From Brevibacterium album DSM 18261 (lineage in GTDB: Bacteria > Actinomycetota > Actinomycetes > Actinomycetales > Brevibacteriaceae), in the NCBI RefSeq assembly GCF_000426445.1, contig NZ_AUFJ01000016.1, positions 1 through 64,000 of the forward strand: 64,000 nt of DNA, written 5' to 3'. The position numbers were made by a program, and so were the translations under genes. The notes beneath the pieces are model-generated. The model worked only from the letters and a program-made list of their open reading frames with translations, did no database searches and was not told the DNA's origin. Shown here in pieces: positions 43,798 to 53,561 of the stretch. Numbering within the stretch: position 1 is the first letter of the stretch; every line of letters starts with the position of its first letter.

Positions 43798-45465
43798 ATG
43801 AGCTGGTTCGACGACCGCCCCTGGCTGAAGACGCTGGGCAGGACGGAGCCCGACGGACTCTCCGAATCCACCACCCTCGCAGACTTCGCGGCCACCGTCC
43901 GCGAGCACGGCGATGTCCGCGCCTATGCCTACTACGGGCACGACGTCACCTATGCCGAGCTCGACCGGCGGACGGACGCCTTCGCCGCCTATCTCGTCGA
44001 GAGCGGCATCCGCCCCGGCGACGCCGTGGGCATCTACCTGCAGAACAGCCCGCACTTCCTCATCGCGACCTACGGCGTCTGGAAGGCGGGCGCGGTCGTC
44101 GTCCCGCTCAATCCGATGTACCGCGACGAGCTCGCCCACGTGTTCGCCGATGCCGATGTCAAGGGCCTCGTCGTCTCGAAGGCGCTCTACCTCATGCGGG
44201 TGAAGGAGTACGCGGAGAGCGTGCCGACCGTCGTCCTCGTCGATGACCTGGACTGGGCGGAGAACGGCCCGGAAGCGGTGTTCGGCGCATTCCGGGACCT
44301 GCCGGAGGTGCCGCTGCCGGACTTCCGCACCGTCATGGAGGAGCGGCTGGACGCGGACTTCGCGCCGGTGGAGGTCACGCCCGGGGACGCCGCGCTCATC
44401 GGCTACACCTCCGGGACCTCGGGCCGGTCGAAGGGTGCGAAGCTCACGCACGCGACGCTGTCCTCGAACTCGCGGATGGCGACCAGGAACGCCTCCCTGG
44501 GGCCGGGCGCCGGCGTCGTCTCGCTGGCACCCCTGTTCCACATCACGGGCTTCAACTGCCAGCTCGTGGCCGGGGTGGCCGGTGCCGCCACCCTCGTGCT
44601 CAACCACCGCTTCGACCCCGGCTCGTTCCTCGAACTGCTGCGACGGGAGAAGCCGGCGTTCATGGCCGGACCCGCGACCGTCTACACCGCGATGATGGCG
44701 CACCCCCAGTTCGGCGCGGATGCCTTCGACTCGTTCACCTCGATCATGTCCGGCGGCGCACCGCTGCCGGAGGGCCTCGTCAAGCGGTTCGAGGAGAAGA
44801 CCGGGCACTACATCGGACAGGGCTACGGCCTCACCGAGACCTGCGCGCAGTGCGTGACGGTGCCGCGCGGCCTGCGGGCGCCCGTCGATCCCGAGTCCGG
44901 CAACCTCTCGACGGGCCTGCCGCAGGCGGACGCGATGGTGCGGATCCTCGACGACGCGGGCAATCCCCTGGGGCCGCGCGAGGTGGGCGAGGTGTGCGTC
45001 TCCGGGCCCATGATCGCCGCCGAGTACATCAACAACCCGGAGGCGACCGCGAGCTCCCTGCCCGGCGGGGAGCTGCACACCGGGGACGTGGGCTTCATGG
45101 ACGAGGACGGCTGGGTCTTCATCGTCGACCGCAAGAAGGACATGATCAACGCATCCGGCTTCAAGGTGTGGCCGCGTGAGGTCGAGGACGTGCTCTACAC
45201 GCACCCGGCGGTCCAGGAGGGCGCCGTGGTGGGCGTGCCGGACGAGTACCGGGGCGAGACGGTGGTCGCCTATGTGACGCTCCAGCCGGGGGCCGAGGCG
45301 ACGGGTGAGGAGATCATCGCCCACTGCCGCGCGCACCTCGCGAGTTATAAGGCGCCCTCCGAGGTGCGGATCGTCGGCGAGCTGCCCAAGACGAGCTCGG
45401 GCAAGATCCTCCGCCGGACGGTGAGGGCCGAGGCGACCTCCGCCCGGGAGAAGGCGGCGCAGTGA
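43798..45465 (+). CDS. Long/medium-chain acyl-CoA synthetase (AMP-forming)
   Basis: A 555-aa adenylate-forming ligase. The phosphate loop is IGYTSGTSGRSKGAKLTHA, followed by QGYGLTETCAQCVTVP, the hinge WVFIVDRKKDMINASGFKV, and Lys in PKTSSGKILRRTVRA. It would load CoA onto an acid of the pathway. The ATG at 43798 follows GGAGGAAGGAG; 67 in-frame codons upstream cross the hairpins and are not used. The stop overlaps the next gene's GTG. Confidence 0.9.
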   Translation: MSWFDDRPWLKTLGRTEPDGLSESTTLADFAATVREHGDVRAYAYYGHDVTYAELDRRTDAFAAYLVESGIRPGDAVGIYLQNSPHFLIATYGVWKAGAVVVPLNPMYRDELAHVFADADVKGLVVSKALYLMRVKEYAESVPTVVLVDDLDWAENGPEAVFGAFRDLPEVPLPDFRTVMEERLDADFAPVEVTPGDAALIGYTSGTSGRSKGAKLTHATLSSNSRMATRNASLGPGAGVVSLAPLFHITGFNCQLVAGVAGAATLVLNHRFDPGSFLELLRREKPAFMAGPATVYTAMMAHPQFGADAFDSFTSIMSGGAPLPEGLVKRFEEKTGHYIGQGYGLTETCAQCVTVPRGLRAPVDPESGNLSTGLPQADAMVRILDDAGNPLGPREVGEVCVSGPMIAAEYINNPEATASSLPGGELHTGDVGFMDEDGWVFIVDRKKDMINASGFKVWPREVEDVLYTHPAVQEGAVVGVPDEYRGETVVAYVTLQPGAEATGEEIIAHCRAHLASYKAPSEVRIVGELPKTSSGKILRRTVRAEATSAREKAAQ

Positions 45466-47291
45466 GCGGCAGCGTCGGGGTGCCTGCCGGGAGCGGACCG
45501 GGCGTGGACGCTGGGAGCGGATCGGGCGCGGGCGCCGGGAGCGGGTCGCGGCGAGCGGAGTGGGAGGCCGCGGCCGCCGAGCTCGCCGCCCTCCGCACCC
45601 TGTGGCCGGCCGAGGTGCCGCGCAGGCCCGCGGTCCTGCCGGCTGGACCGGGCCTGGCCGAGACCGTGCGGCACTGGGCGGCCGAGCGCCCCGACGCCGT
45701 GGCGGTGAGCTACTACGGATGGGAGGAGACGTGGTCCGAGCTCGCCGGGCGGGTCGCTGCGACGGCCGGCTGGCTCGCCTCGCACGGAGTGGGCACCGGT
45801 GACCGCGTGGCCGTCTTCATGGGCAACTGCCCGCAGTACGTCCACACCTTCCTCGCCGTGGCCTGGCTGGGCGCGGTGTACGTCCCCAGCAATCCGATGT
45901 ACCGCGCGGAGGAGCTGCGGCATCAGCTCGAGGACTCGGGCGCCGTACACCTGTTCGCGCCTCCTGCGGCGCGTGCGGTGGTCGATTCCGCCCTCGCCCG
46001 GCTCGACCACGAGGTCGCGGTGACGTGGACGGATCCTGCGGCCGTGTTCGCGGTCCCCGGTGCGCCCGCTCCGACCGCGGGCCTGCCGTCGGCAGTGCCG
46101 TCCCGTGAGGACGCCGGCGACTGGGAGCGGGTGCTCGCGAGCGCGCCGGCCGAACCCGTTCCGGTTGACCCCGACCGCCTCGCCGCCCTCAACTACACCG
46201 GCGGCACGACGGGCAGGCCCAAGGGCTGCGAGCACACGATCGGGCACATGGCCTACACCGCGGCCTCGGCGATGGCCGGATCGGGGACGGCTGTCGCCGG
46301 TGAGAAGCGCGAGGTGACGCTGGGGTTCCTCGCGATGTTCTGGATCGCGGGGCAGAACCTCAGCCTCCTGCTGCCGATCTACGGCGGCGGGGAGATCGCG
46401 GTCCTCGGCCGCTGGCACCCCCGCGTGGCCCTGGAGACGATCGCGGACCGCGGGGTGACGCGCATCGTCTCCCCGGCCGACGGCTACGGGGAGCTCCTCG
46501 AGCTGCTCGCGAGCCCGGAGTGCCGGGAGCTCGACCTGTCCTCGCTGGAGCAGTGCCAGGCGGTCTCCTTCGTGCGGAAGCTCGACATCGGGCTGCGGCG
46601 CGAGTGGGAGGCGAGGACGGGGATCACCCTGCGCGAGGCGTCCTTCGGGATGACGGAGACGCACACCTCGGACACGTTCACGCTCGGACTGCAGACCGGT
46701 GACATGGATCTGCGCGCGCAGCCGGTGTACTGCGGCTTCCCCGTCCCCGGCACGGAGATCGTCGTGGTGGACGAGGAGCTGCATCCCGTGCCGGTGGGGC
46801 AGGAGGGGGAGATCCTCGTGCACTCGCCCTCGGTGACGACCGGCTACTGGCACAATCCCCGCGCCACCGCGGACACCCTCGTGGAGGGCTGGCTGCGCAC
46901 GGGGGACACGGGGCGGTTCGACGAGCACGGTGCGCTCACCTACCTCGCGCGGACCAAGGAGATGATCAAGGTCAAGGGGATGAGCGTCTTCCCCTCCGAG
47001 GTCGAGTCCCTGCTGCGCATGCACCCCGGCGTGCAGACCGTGGCCGTCGCCCCGCGGGAGGACCCGGAGAGGGGACAGGTGCCGGTCGCGTTCGTCGTGC
47101 CGGCAGCAGACGTGCCGGCTGCGGAGGGCGCGCCCGCCGAGGGACCGCTCACGGCCGAGGCGCTCACGGCGTGGGCGCGGGAGAACATGGCCGTGTACAA
47201 GGTGCCGGAGTTCGTGTTCGTCGAGGAGATGCCCATGACCGCGACGGGGAAGATCAGGAAGGCGGTGCTCCTCGAGGAGCATCTCGCCTGA
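45462..47291 (+). CDS. AMP-dependent acyl-CoA synthetase, third of the island
   Basis: A 609-aa adenylate-forming ligase, divergent from the other two. An N-terminal Gly/Ser-rich stretch with three GSGxGxG-type repeats (about 30 residues) precedes the fold. The phosphate loop is NYTGGTTGRPKGCEHTIGHM, then REASFGMTETHTSD, the hinge LTYLARTKEMIKVKGMSV, and Lys in MTATGKIRKAVLL. The replacement of YTSG by YTGG and the EHT end suggest a different acid from its neighbour. The GTG at 45462 overlaps the previous stop. 81 nt follow before the carboxylase. Confidence 0.88.
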   Translation: MSGSVGVPAGSGPGVDAGSGSGAGAGSGSRRAEWEAAAAELAALRTLWPAEVPRRPAVLPAGPGLAETVRHWAAERPDAVAVSYYGWEETWSELAGRVAATAGWLASHGVGTGDRVAVFMGNCPQYVHTFLAVAWLGAVYVPSNPMYRAEELRHQLEDSGAVHLFAPPAARAVVDSALARLDHEVAVTWTDPAAVFAVPGAPAPTAGLPSAVPSREDAGDWERVLASAPAEPVPVDPDRLAALNYTGGTTGRPKGCEHTIGHMAYTAASAMAGSGTAVAGEKREVTLGFLAMFWIAGQNLSLLLPIYGGGEIAVLGRWHPRVALETIADRGVTRIVSPADGYGELLELLASPECRELDLSSLEQCQAVSFVRKLDIGLRREWEARTGITLREASFGMTETHTSDTFTLGLQTGDMDLRAQPVYCGFPVPGTEIVVVDEELHPVPVGQEGEILVHSPSVTTGYWHNPRATADTLVEGWLRTGDTGRFDEHGALTYLARTKEMIKVKGMSVFPSEVESLLRMHPGVQTVAVAPREDPERGQVPVAFVVPAADVPAAEGAPAEGPLTAEALTAWARENMAVYKVPEFVFVEEMPMTATGKIRKAVLLEEHLA

Positions 47292-47372
47292 GCACTGCCG
47301 CGCGCGAGCCCTGCACCGAGACCGCCGAAACGCTGAGACGCCGAGACCGCCTCGAACCGACCGAAGGAACCC

Positions 47373-50300
47373 ATGGAAGAGACACCTGTCCTCCTCATCG
47401 CCAACCGCGGGGAGATCGCCGCGCGGATCATCCGGACGGCACGGACCGCGGGGATGTGCACCGTCGCGGTGCGCTCGGCGGACGAGGCGGCGCTGGGCGG
47501 GGCGGCCGGCCTCCACATCCGGCTCGCGGACGAGGTCGTGACCCTGCCCGGCCGGGGCGCGGCCGCGTACCTCGACGTCGACGCGCTCATCGCCGCCGCA
47601 CGTGAGTCCAGCGCGCAGTGGGTGCATCCGGGGTACGGCTTCCTCGCGGAGTCGCCCCGGCTCGCCCGGGCCTGCGCCGAGGCGGGGCTCACCTGGGTGG
47701 GCCCTTCGCCGGAGGCGCTCGAGCTGTTCGGGGACAAGCGGGCCACCCGCGCCCGGGCCGAGGAGCTGGGCGTGCCGGTGCCCGCCGCGACGGGGCTGCT
47801 GAGAGCGGACCCGGAGGGAGAGGGAACCGACGGCGAAGGGCGTGCGGGCGAGGCGCTCGCGGAGGCCCGGGCGCTGCTCGCGGCGCATCCGGCGGGGATC
47901 GCGGTCAAGGCGCTCGCGGGAGGCGGAGGCCGCGGCATCCGCCTCGTGCGGGAGCAGGAGGAGCTGCATGACGCCCTCACCGCCTGTGCGGCCGAGGCCG
48001 CGGCCGGGTTCGGCGACGACCGGGTCTTCGCGGAGGCGCTCGTCACCGGTGCCCGGCACATCGAGGTGCAGGTGCTCGGCACGCCGGAGGGCGTGGCGGT
48101 GCTGGGCGACCGCGACTGCTCGATCCAGAGGCGCAGGCAGAAGCTCGTGGAGATCGCCCCGGCGCCGGGTCTCGGTGCGGAGCTGCGGGAGCGGCTCCAC
48201 GCCGATGCGCAGCGGCTCGTGGCCTCCGCCGGGTACCGTTCGCTCGCGACGGTGGAGTTCCTCGTGGCGGACGGCGGGCAGCACGTGCTCCTCGAGGTGA
48301 ACCCCCGCATCCAGGTGGAGCACACGGTCACGGAGGAGGTCACGGGCCTCGACCTCGTGGCCTGTCAGCTGGACGTCGCGGCGGGACGCGTGCCGGAGGC
48401 GCTGGGGACGGCCGCGGCCGGGGAGAGCATCGCGCCGCAGCCGCGCGGGTGCGCGATCCAGCTGCGGGTGACGGCGGAGACGGTGCTGGACTCCGGCGAG
48501 CCGGGCCCCAGCGTCGGGACGATCGAGTCGCTGACCTGGCCCACGGGACCGGGTGTGCGGGTGGACACGTGGGCGCAGAGCGGCAGCACCGTCACCGGCG
48601 GCTTCGATTCGCTGCTCGGCAAGGTCGTCGTGCACGCGGCCGGGCTCGCGGCGGCGCGGAGGGCCGGTGCACAGGCGCTGGCCGAGACCGAGGTGCGGGG
48701 ACTGGACACGAACATCGGCCTGCTGCTCGCGATCGACGAGCTGCTCGCACTCGGCGAGGCGACCACGACCGCCTATGACGCCGCTGCCGGAGAGATCGCG
48801 GAGCGGGCGCGGAGGATCGACGCGGAGCGGGAGGCCTCCGGCGCGAGCACGGCGGGCAGCGGCACGGCGGGTGCCGGCGCGACGGATGGACGGATCGGGG
48901 GATCGGGGCCGGTCTCGGGCGCCGGTGACTCGAGCCGCGCGGCCGAGCCCGCGCTGTGCGAGGGGGAGGAGCTGCTGCGCGCGCCCCTGACCGGCACCGT
49001 CGTGGCGCTGGGGGAGCGGCCGGGGGAGTACGTGCTGCTCGAGGCGATGAAGATGCACCATCCGGTGGCCGGTCCGGCAGCCGCGGAGGTGCGCCATCTC
49101 GTGGAGGTGGGCGATTACGTGAGCGCGGGCAGCGCGCTCGCGGTGCTGGGCGGTGCCCGCGGCGGTGCGGATGCGGCCGAACGCGGTGCGCAGCCCCATC
49201 CAGGGGTGGCCGAGGTGCGCGAGCGCCATGCCGCGGTGCTGGACGAGGCACGCGGGGAGGCGGTCGCGAAGACCCATGCGCGCGGACGGCGCACGGCGAG
49301 GGAGAACATCGCCGCTCTCGTCGACGCGGGGAGCTTCGTGGAGTACGGTCCGCTCGTGATCGCGGCGCAGACGCGCAGGCGCAGCGTCGAGGAGCTCATC
49401 GCGAAGACCTCCGGCGACGGTCTGCTGGGCGGGACGGCGCGCGTGGACGGCCGCGAGGTCGTGGTGATCAGCTACGACTACTCGGTGCTCGCCGGCACGC
49501 AGGGCACGCGCAACCATGCGAAGACGGACCGGCTCATCCAGGTGGCTGAGCAGCGGCAGGTGCCGCTCGTGCTGTTCGCGGAGGGCGGCGGCGGGCGGCC
49601 GGGGGACACGGACAAGGGGCCGTCGGCCGGACTGCAGGTGCCCACATTCGCCTCGCTTGCGCGGCTGCGGGGGAAGGTGCCGCTCATCACGGTGGTCTCG
49701 GGGCGGACGTTCGCGGGCAATGCCGCGCTGGCCGGGGTGTGCGATCTCATCATCGCCACGCCCGAGGTGAACCTCGGCATGGGAGGACCTGCCATGATCG
49801 AGGGCGGCGGGCTGGGACGCCACCGGCCCGAGGACATCGGGCCGGCCGAAGTCCACCTGCGCAACGGGGTCATCGACGTGCTCGCCGCCGATGAGGCCGA
49901 GGCCGTCGCCCATGTGAGGGAGGCGCTCTCGGTGCTCACCGGCAGCGCCCGGGAGGAGGCGCAGGCGGACGCTGAGGAGACGGACGCCGCGCAGGCCGAG
50001 CGCGCGCGGACGGTCGTGCCGGCGGACCGGCTGCGGGCCTTCTCCATGCGGGAGGCGATCGGAGCGGTGGCCGATCCGGGTTCGTTCACGGAGGTGCGGC
50101 GGGAGTACGGGCCGGGTGCGGTGACGGGCTTCATCCGTATCGGGGGCAGGCCCCTGGTCGTCATCGCGAACGACAACCACCACCTCGGCGGGGCGATCGA
50201 CGTGGATGCCGCGCGGACCATGACGCAGCATCTGCGACTCGCGCAGGACCACGGTCTGCCGGTCGTCTCGTTCGTGGACACCCCGGGCTTCATGGTGGGG

Positions 50301-50693
50301 CCGGAGGCCGAGCACGAGCCCGGCGTCCGGGCATTCGGCGATCTGTTCGTCGCGGGTGCGGCGCTCACGGTGCCGGTGGGCGCGGTCGTGGTGCGCAAGG
50401 GATACGGGCTGGGGGCGATGGCGATGGCGGCCGGGGGCTTCCGGTCGACGCAGTTCACCGTGGCCTGGCCCAGCGGTGAGATCGGGCCGATGGGCCTCGA
50501 AGGCGCTGTGAGGCTGGGGTACGCGAAGGAGCTCGCGGCGATCGGGGATGCGCAGTCGCGCGCCGAGCGGGAGGCCGAGCTGATCGCCGAGTCCTATGAG
50601 CAGGGCAGGGCGATGAGTGCGGCGATGCTGTTCGACATCGACGATGTGATCGATCCGGCGCTCACCCGGGACTGGCTCCGGACGCTGCTGTGA
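47373..50693 (+). CDS. Single-chain acyl-CoA carboxylase (BC-BCCP-CT fusion), LCC-like
   Basis: A 1106-aa biotin enzyme with all three activities on one chain. Residues 1-450 are biotin carboxylase: LLIANRGEIAARIIRTAR, the ATP loop ALAGGGGRGIRLV, CSIQRRRQKLVEIAPAP and LEVNPRIQVEHTVTEEVTG. Residues 535-600 are the carrier domain with biotinyl Lys about K560 in LLEAMKMHHPVAG. Residues 620-1106 are carboxyltransferase: SYDYSVLAGTQGTRNH, FAEGGGGRPGDTDKG, and SFVDTPGFMVGPEAE. Most bacterial acyl-CoA carboxylases split these over two subunits; a single-chain long-chain acyl-CoA carboxylase has been described from Mycobacterium avium. The acyl substrate here is unknown. A Gly/Ser-rich linker lies before BCCP. 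Its 3' end with stop is duplicated just downstream. Confidence 0.92.
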   Translation: MEETPVLLIANRGEIAARIIRTARTAGMCTVAVRSADEAALGGAAGLHIRLADEVVTLPGRGAAAYLDVDALIAAARESSAQWVHPGYGFLAESPRLARACAEAGLTWVGPSPEALELFGDKRATRARAEELGVPVPAATGLLRADPEGEGTDGEGRAGEALAEARALLAAHPAGIAVKALAGGGGRGIRLVREQEELHDALTACAAEAAAGFGDDRVFAEALVTGARHIEVQVLGTPEGVAVLGDRDCSIQRRRQKLVEIAPAPGLGAELRERLHADAQRLVASAGYRSLATVEFLVADGGQHVLLEVNPRIQVEHTVTEEVTGLDLVACQLDVAAGRVPEALGTAAAGESIAPQPRGCAIQLRVTAETVLDSGEPGPSVGTIESLTWPTGPGVRVDTWAQSGSTVTGGFDSLLGKVVVHAAGLAAARRAGAQALAETEVRGLDTNIGLLLAIDELLALGEATTTAYDAAAGEIAERARRIDAEREASGASTAGSGTAGAGATDGRIGGSGPVSGAGDSSRAAEPALCEGEELLRAPLTGTVVALGERPGEYVLLEAMKMHHPVAGPAAAEVRHLVEVGDYVSAGSALAVLGGARGGADAAERGAQPHPGVAEVRERHAAVLDEARGEAVAKTHARGRRTARENIAALVDAGSFVEYGPLVIAAQTRRRSVEELIAKTSGDGLLGGTARVDGREVVVISYDYSVLAGTQGTRNHAKTDRLIQVAEQRQVPLVLFAEGGGGRPGDTDKGPSAGLQVPTFASLARLRGKVPLITVVSGRTFAGNAALAGVCDLIIATPEVNLGMGGPAMIEGGGLGRHRPEDIGPAEVHLRNGVIDVLAADEAEAVAHVREALSVLTGSAREEAQADAEETDAAQAERARTVVPADRLRAFSMREAIGAVADPGSFTEVRREYGPGAVTGFIRIGGRPLVVIANDNHHLGGAIDVDAARTMTQHLRLAQDHGLPVVSFVDTPGFMVGPEAEHEPGVRAFGDLFVAGAALTVPVGAVVVRKGYGLGAMAMAAGGFRSTQFTVAWPSGEIGPMGLEGAVRLGYAKELAAIGDAQSRAEREAELIAESYEQGRAMSAAMLFDIDDVIDPALTRDWLRTLL

Positions 50694-50713
50694 GCGGGCG
50701 GACGGCGCTGTGA
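50679..50713 (+). repeat. Near-exact duplication of the carboxylase 3' end
   Basis: CGGACGCTGCTGTGA (50679-50693, ending at the stop) is followed by CGGACGGCGCTGTGA (50699-50713), 13 of 15 bases identical, with TGA retained. Confidence 0.75.
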
Positions 50714-50719
50714 CACGGT

Positions 50720-50740
50720 CACGCCGCACGGTGCGGCGTG
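50720..50740 (+). terminator. Hairpin after the carboxylase gene
   Basis: CACGCCGC (50720-50727) is exactly complementary to GCGGCGTG (50733-50740) around ACGGT. It lies 27 nt after the stop and separates the catabolic operon from the solute-binding protein gene. Confidence 0.55.
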
Positions 50741-50795
50741 GCTGCTCTCGGCTCCTGTCAGCGGGCAGCGAGCCGCATGATGACGGGGACAGGGG

Positions 50796-52085
50796 ATGAC
50801 GATGGGGTCATATGAAGGGACGCGCGCCCGCAGGTCGCTGGGCGTGGTCGCGGCGGGCGCCGTTCTGGGACTCACGGCCGCGTGCGGCGGGAAGGTGGCC
50901 GGCGGAGGCGGGGGAGCCGGAGGGGGAGAGGGCGTGGCTCCCGGGGCCTCGCAGGAGGAGTATCTCGCGGCGCTGGGGGACATGGAGCCGGTGACGCTGA
51001 AGCTCCAGTCGACGGCCTCCTCGCCGGAGGACGTCGCCGCCTACCGCTCGACGGAGCTCAAGCGCAGCGTCGAGGAGCTCTCGGACGGGCTGATCTCCAT
51101 CGACATCGCCTACGGGCCGAGCGTCGCGCCGTTCACCGAGGTCGATGCCGCGCTGAGCGACGGCCGGCTGGACCTCGCCTACATGATCCCGATCTACCAG
51201 CCGGACGACTATCCCGCCTTCTCTGCGCTCGCGGCGGGCACGGGCCTGGCGGGCACCTCGCCGCTGGCGGAGGAGTTGACGGTGAACGCGGCGATGCTGG
51301 AGGTCGCCTACGGCACGGAGGGGCTGCTGGAGCAGTACGAGGAGAAGGGCGTGACGCCGCTCATCCCCTTCAACGCGACGAGCTCCGTCATGGCGATGTG
51401 CACGGAACCGGCCGCGAACCTCGATGACTGGCAGGGCAGGGTCGTCTCGATCGGATCGCGGGCTACACTCGCCCAGGTCGAGGAGCTCGGGGCCACCGGC
51501 ACCTCGCTGGAGTACACGGAGACCTACGAGGCGCTGCAGCGCAACGCCGTGGACTGTGCGCTGGCGACGACGCTCTCGGCGACGATGACCGGCCTGCACG
51601 AGGTCGCGCCGCACGTGACCTATTCGCAGGCCGCGGGGTTCGGGCGCGGGGCCGGCGCTTTCGTGGCGGGCGGGAAGTACCGCGATCTGCCGCTGGCGGC
51701 TCAGCAGCTGGTCTTCGACCAGATGGGCGAGGCCTTCAAGAACTCGCGGAGGGCGGATCTCGAGGGCACGAGCAGGCTGATGGAGACGCTGGCGGACACC
51801 GGCGGTGATGTGCACGAACTCGACGAGGAGGCGAGCAGGACCCTGCGCGAGGCGACGGAGGCGATCGTGGCCGAGCAGATCGCGGACGGCACCGTCGACG
51901 AGGAGGTCGTGGGGCGGATCGACGCTGCGCTGGAGAGATGGCGGGGCATCGTCGCTGAGCTCGGCTACGAGGACGAGGGCGGTTTCACCTCGTATCCGGA
52001 GTGGCACGATGCGGATGAGGATGCGCTGGCGGCATATTCCGACCGTGTGTTCGAGGAGCTCATGCTCGCCCATCGGCCGGAATAG
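50796..52085 (+). CDS. TRAP-type (DctP-like) solute-binding lipoprotein, second copy
   Basis: A 429-aa exported lipoprotein paralogous to the one at 35849. Lipobox LTAAC gives a lipidated Cys near residue 30, followed by a Gly-rich linker. Shared features with the first copy include APFTEVDAALSDGRLDLAYM, ETYEALQRNAVDCALA, the ELGYEDEGGFTSYPEWHD end and a final AHRPE (HRPA in the other). No membrane subunits adjoin. The start could be 50796 or the ATG six bases later, which has better spacing from AGGGG. It is separated from the carboxylase by a hairpin, so it is probably transcribed alone. Confidence 0.83.
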   Translation: MTMGSYEGTRARRSLGVVAAGAVLGLTAACGGKVAGGGGGAGGGEGVAPGASQEEYLAALGDMEPVTLKLQSTASSPEDVAAYRSTELKRSVEELSDGLISIDIAYGPSVAPFTEVDAALSDGRLDLAYMIPIYQPDDYPAFSALAAGTGLAGTSPLAEELTVNAAMLEVAYGTEGLLEQYEEKGVTPLIPFNATSSVMAMCTEPAANLDDWQGRVVSIGSRATLAQVEELGATGTSLEYTETYEALQRNAVDCALATTLSATMTGLHEVAPHVTYSQAAGFGRGAGAFVAGGKYRDLPLAAQQLVFDQMGEAFKNSRRADLEGTSRLMETLADTGGDVHELDEEASRTLREATEAIVAEQIADGTVDEEVVGRIDAALERWRGIVAELGYEDEGGFTSYPEWHDADEDALAAYSDRVFEELMLAHRPE

Positions 52086-52147
52086 CCTGTCCCTCGATCG
52101 GAACAGTTCGCATGCCGGCCGGAGTAGTTCGCGGCTGGGCGCAGGGC

Positions 52148-52153
52148 TAGACT
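52148..52153 (+). promoter_or_regulatory. -10 box of the MATE gene (leaderless layout)
   Basis: TAGACT ends 7 nt before the GTG at 52161, with no ribosome-binding site between. The message is probably leaderless with a GTG start. Confidence 0.5.
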
Positions 52154-52160
52154 CGCGCGG

Positions 52161-53561
52161 GTGAAACCCCTCGACCGCGATATCCTCCGCCTCGCCGTGC
52201 CCGCACTCGGGGCGCTCATCGCAGAACCGCTCTTCCTGCTCGCCGACACCGCCATGATCGGCCATCTGGGGGCCGAGAGCCTCGGCGGGCTCGCCATCGC
52301 GACGACGGTGCTCCAGACGGTCATCGGGCTCATGATCTTCCTGGCATTCGCCACGACGCCGCGGGTGGCGAAGCGCGTGGGCGCCGGTGACGTCCCGGGC
52401 GCGGTGTCCGCGGGCTTCGACGGCATGTGGTTGTCCGTGCTCACCTCCGCGGTGCTGCTGGCGGGAGGATTGCCGCTGCTCGGGCCGGTCGTGGCGGCAT
52501 TCGGCCCGTCTCCCGAGGTGGAGCGGGAGGCGCTGAGCTACCTCACCATCTCCTGGTGGGGCCTGCCTTTCATGCTGCTCGTGATCGCGGCGACGGGCCT
52601 GCTGCGCGGCCTGCAGGACACGAAGACCCCGCTGCTGGTCGCCGGGCTGGGCTTCGGTGCGAACATCGGGCTCAATGCGATTCTCATCTACGGGCTCGGG
52701 CTGGGAGTGGCGGGTTCGGCGCTCGGCTCCGTCATCGCGCAGGCGGGCATGGCGGCGGTGTACCTCGTGATCGCCTTCCGGGCGGCGGCACGGCACGGGG
52801 CCTCGCTCGCGCCGCACTGGGCGGGGGTGTGGTCGTCTGCGAAGACCTCGGGCTGGCTCCTCGTGCGCAGCGCGGCGCTGCGCGCGGCGCTCGTGCTGCT
52901 GGTGTTCACGGCCACGGGCCTGGGGACCACGCAGCTGGCCGCCGTGCAGATCGTCCAGACGCTGTTCTTCGCCCTGGCGCTCGCTCTCGACGCCCTCGCC
53001 ATCGCGGGGCAGGCGCTCGTGGCGCTGCGGCTGGGTGCGGCCGATGCGGAACGGGCGATCGCGGTCACCCGCCGGCTGACGGGCTGGGGGATCTGCTTCG
53101 GCGCGGCGTGCGGTCTGCTGCTGGCCCTGGGGGCTGCGTGGGTCCCGCTGGCGTTCACGCAGGACCCGGCCGTGCAGGCGCTCACGAGCACGCTCGTGGT
53201 GGTGCTCGCGCTGAGCCTGCCGCTGGCCGGCTATGTCTTCGTGCTCGACGGGGTGCTCATGGGGGCCGAGGACGCCCGCTACCTCGCGCTCGCGCAGGTC
53301 GTCTCCTTCGCGCTGTTCGCAGCGGCACTGTGGCTGCTCACCAGCGGGGGAGCGAACAGCGCACCGGGCTCCGAGGGGCTGGGTGCCGAGGGGCTGGGCA
53401 ACGGTGCCGCCCCCGTGCTCTTCGGCCATTCCCTCGCGGGAGCGGCGGGCATCTGGGCCGCGTTCGTCTTCGTGTTCATGGGCGCTCGCGCGCTCACCCT
53501 CGGATTCCGGGCCCGGGGCCGTCGCTGGATCGACCGCGCCCTCGCCCGCGGTATCCGCTGA
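52161..53561 (+). CDS. MATE-family multidrug/small-molecule exporter (DinF type)
   Basis: A 466-aa membrane antiporter with about 12 hydrophobic segments in two halves. The N-terminus DILRLAVPALGALIAEPLFL followed by LADTAMIGHLGAESLGGLAI is characteristic of the DinF branch of MATE proteins, and GLLRGLQDTKTPLLVAG is conserved in its first half. Substrate unknown. The GTG at 52161 follows a leaderless promoter. It stands alone after the catabolic island, so it may or may not serve it. Confidence 0.9.
   Translation: MKPLDRDILRLAVPALGALIAEPLFLLADTAMIGHLGAESLGGLAIATTVLQTVIGLMIFLAFATTPRVAKRVGAGDVPGAVSAGFDGMWLSVLTSAVLLAGGLPLLGPVVAAFGPSPEVEREALSYLTISWWGLPFMLLVIAATGLLRGLQDTKTPLLVAGLGFGANIGLNAILIYGLGLGVAGSALGSVIAQAGMAAVYLVIAFRAAARHGASLAPHWAGVWSSAKTSGWLLVRSAALRAALVLLVFTATGLGTTQLAAVQIVQTLFFALALALDALAIAGQALVALRLGAADAERAIAVTRRLTGWGICFGAACGLLLALGAAWVPLAFTQDPAVQALTSTLVVVLALSLPLAGYVFVLDGVLMGAEDARYLALAQVVSFALFAAALWLLTSGGANSAPGSEGLGAEGLGNGAAPVLFGHSLAGAAGIWAAFVFVFMGARALTLGFRARGRRWIDRALARGIR

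Noticed and set aside
45345..50729. A 1794-codon open frame on the minus strand opposite ligase and carboxylase
   Set aside because: It mirrors genes with clear conserved domains on the plus strand, contains only Arg/His/Pro/Gly-rich low-complexity sequence and arises from high GC at third codon positions. The same holds for long antisense frames at 308-1975, 12806-14917, 21146-24082 and 50808-53429.
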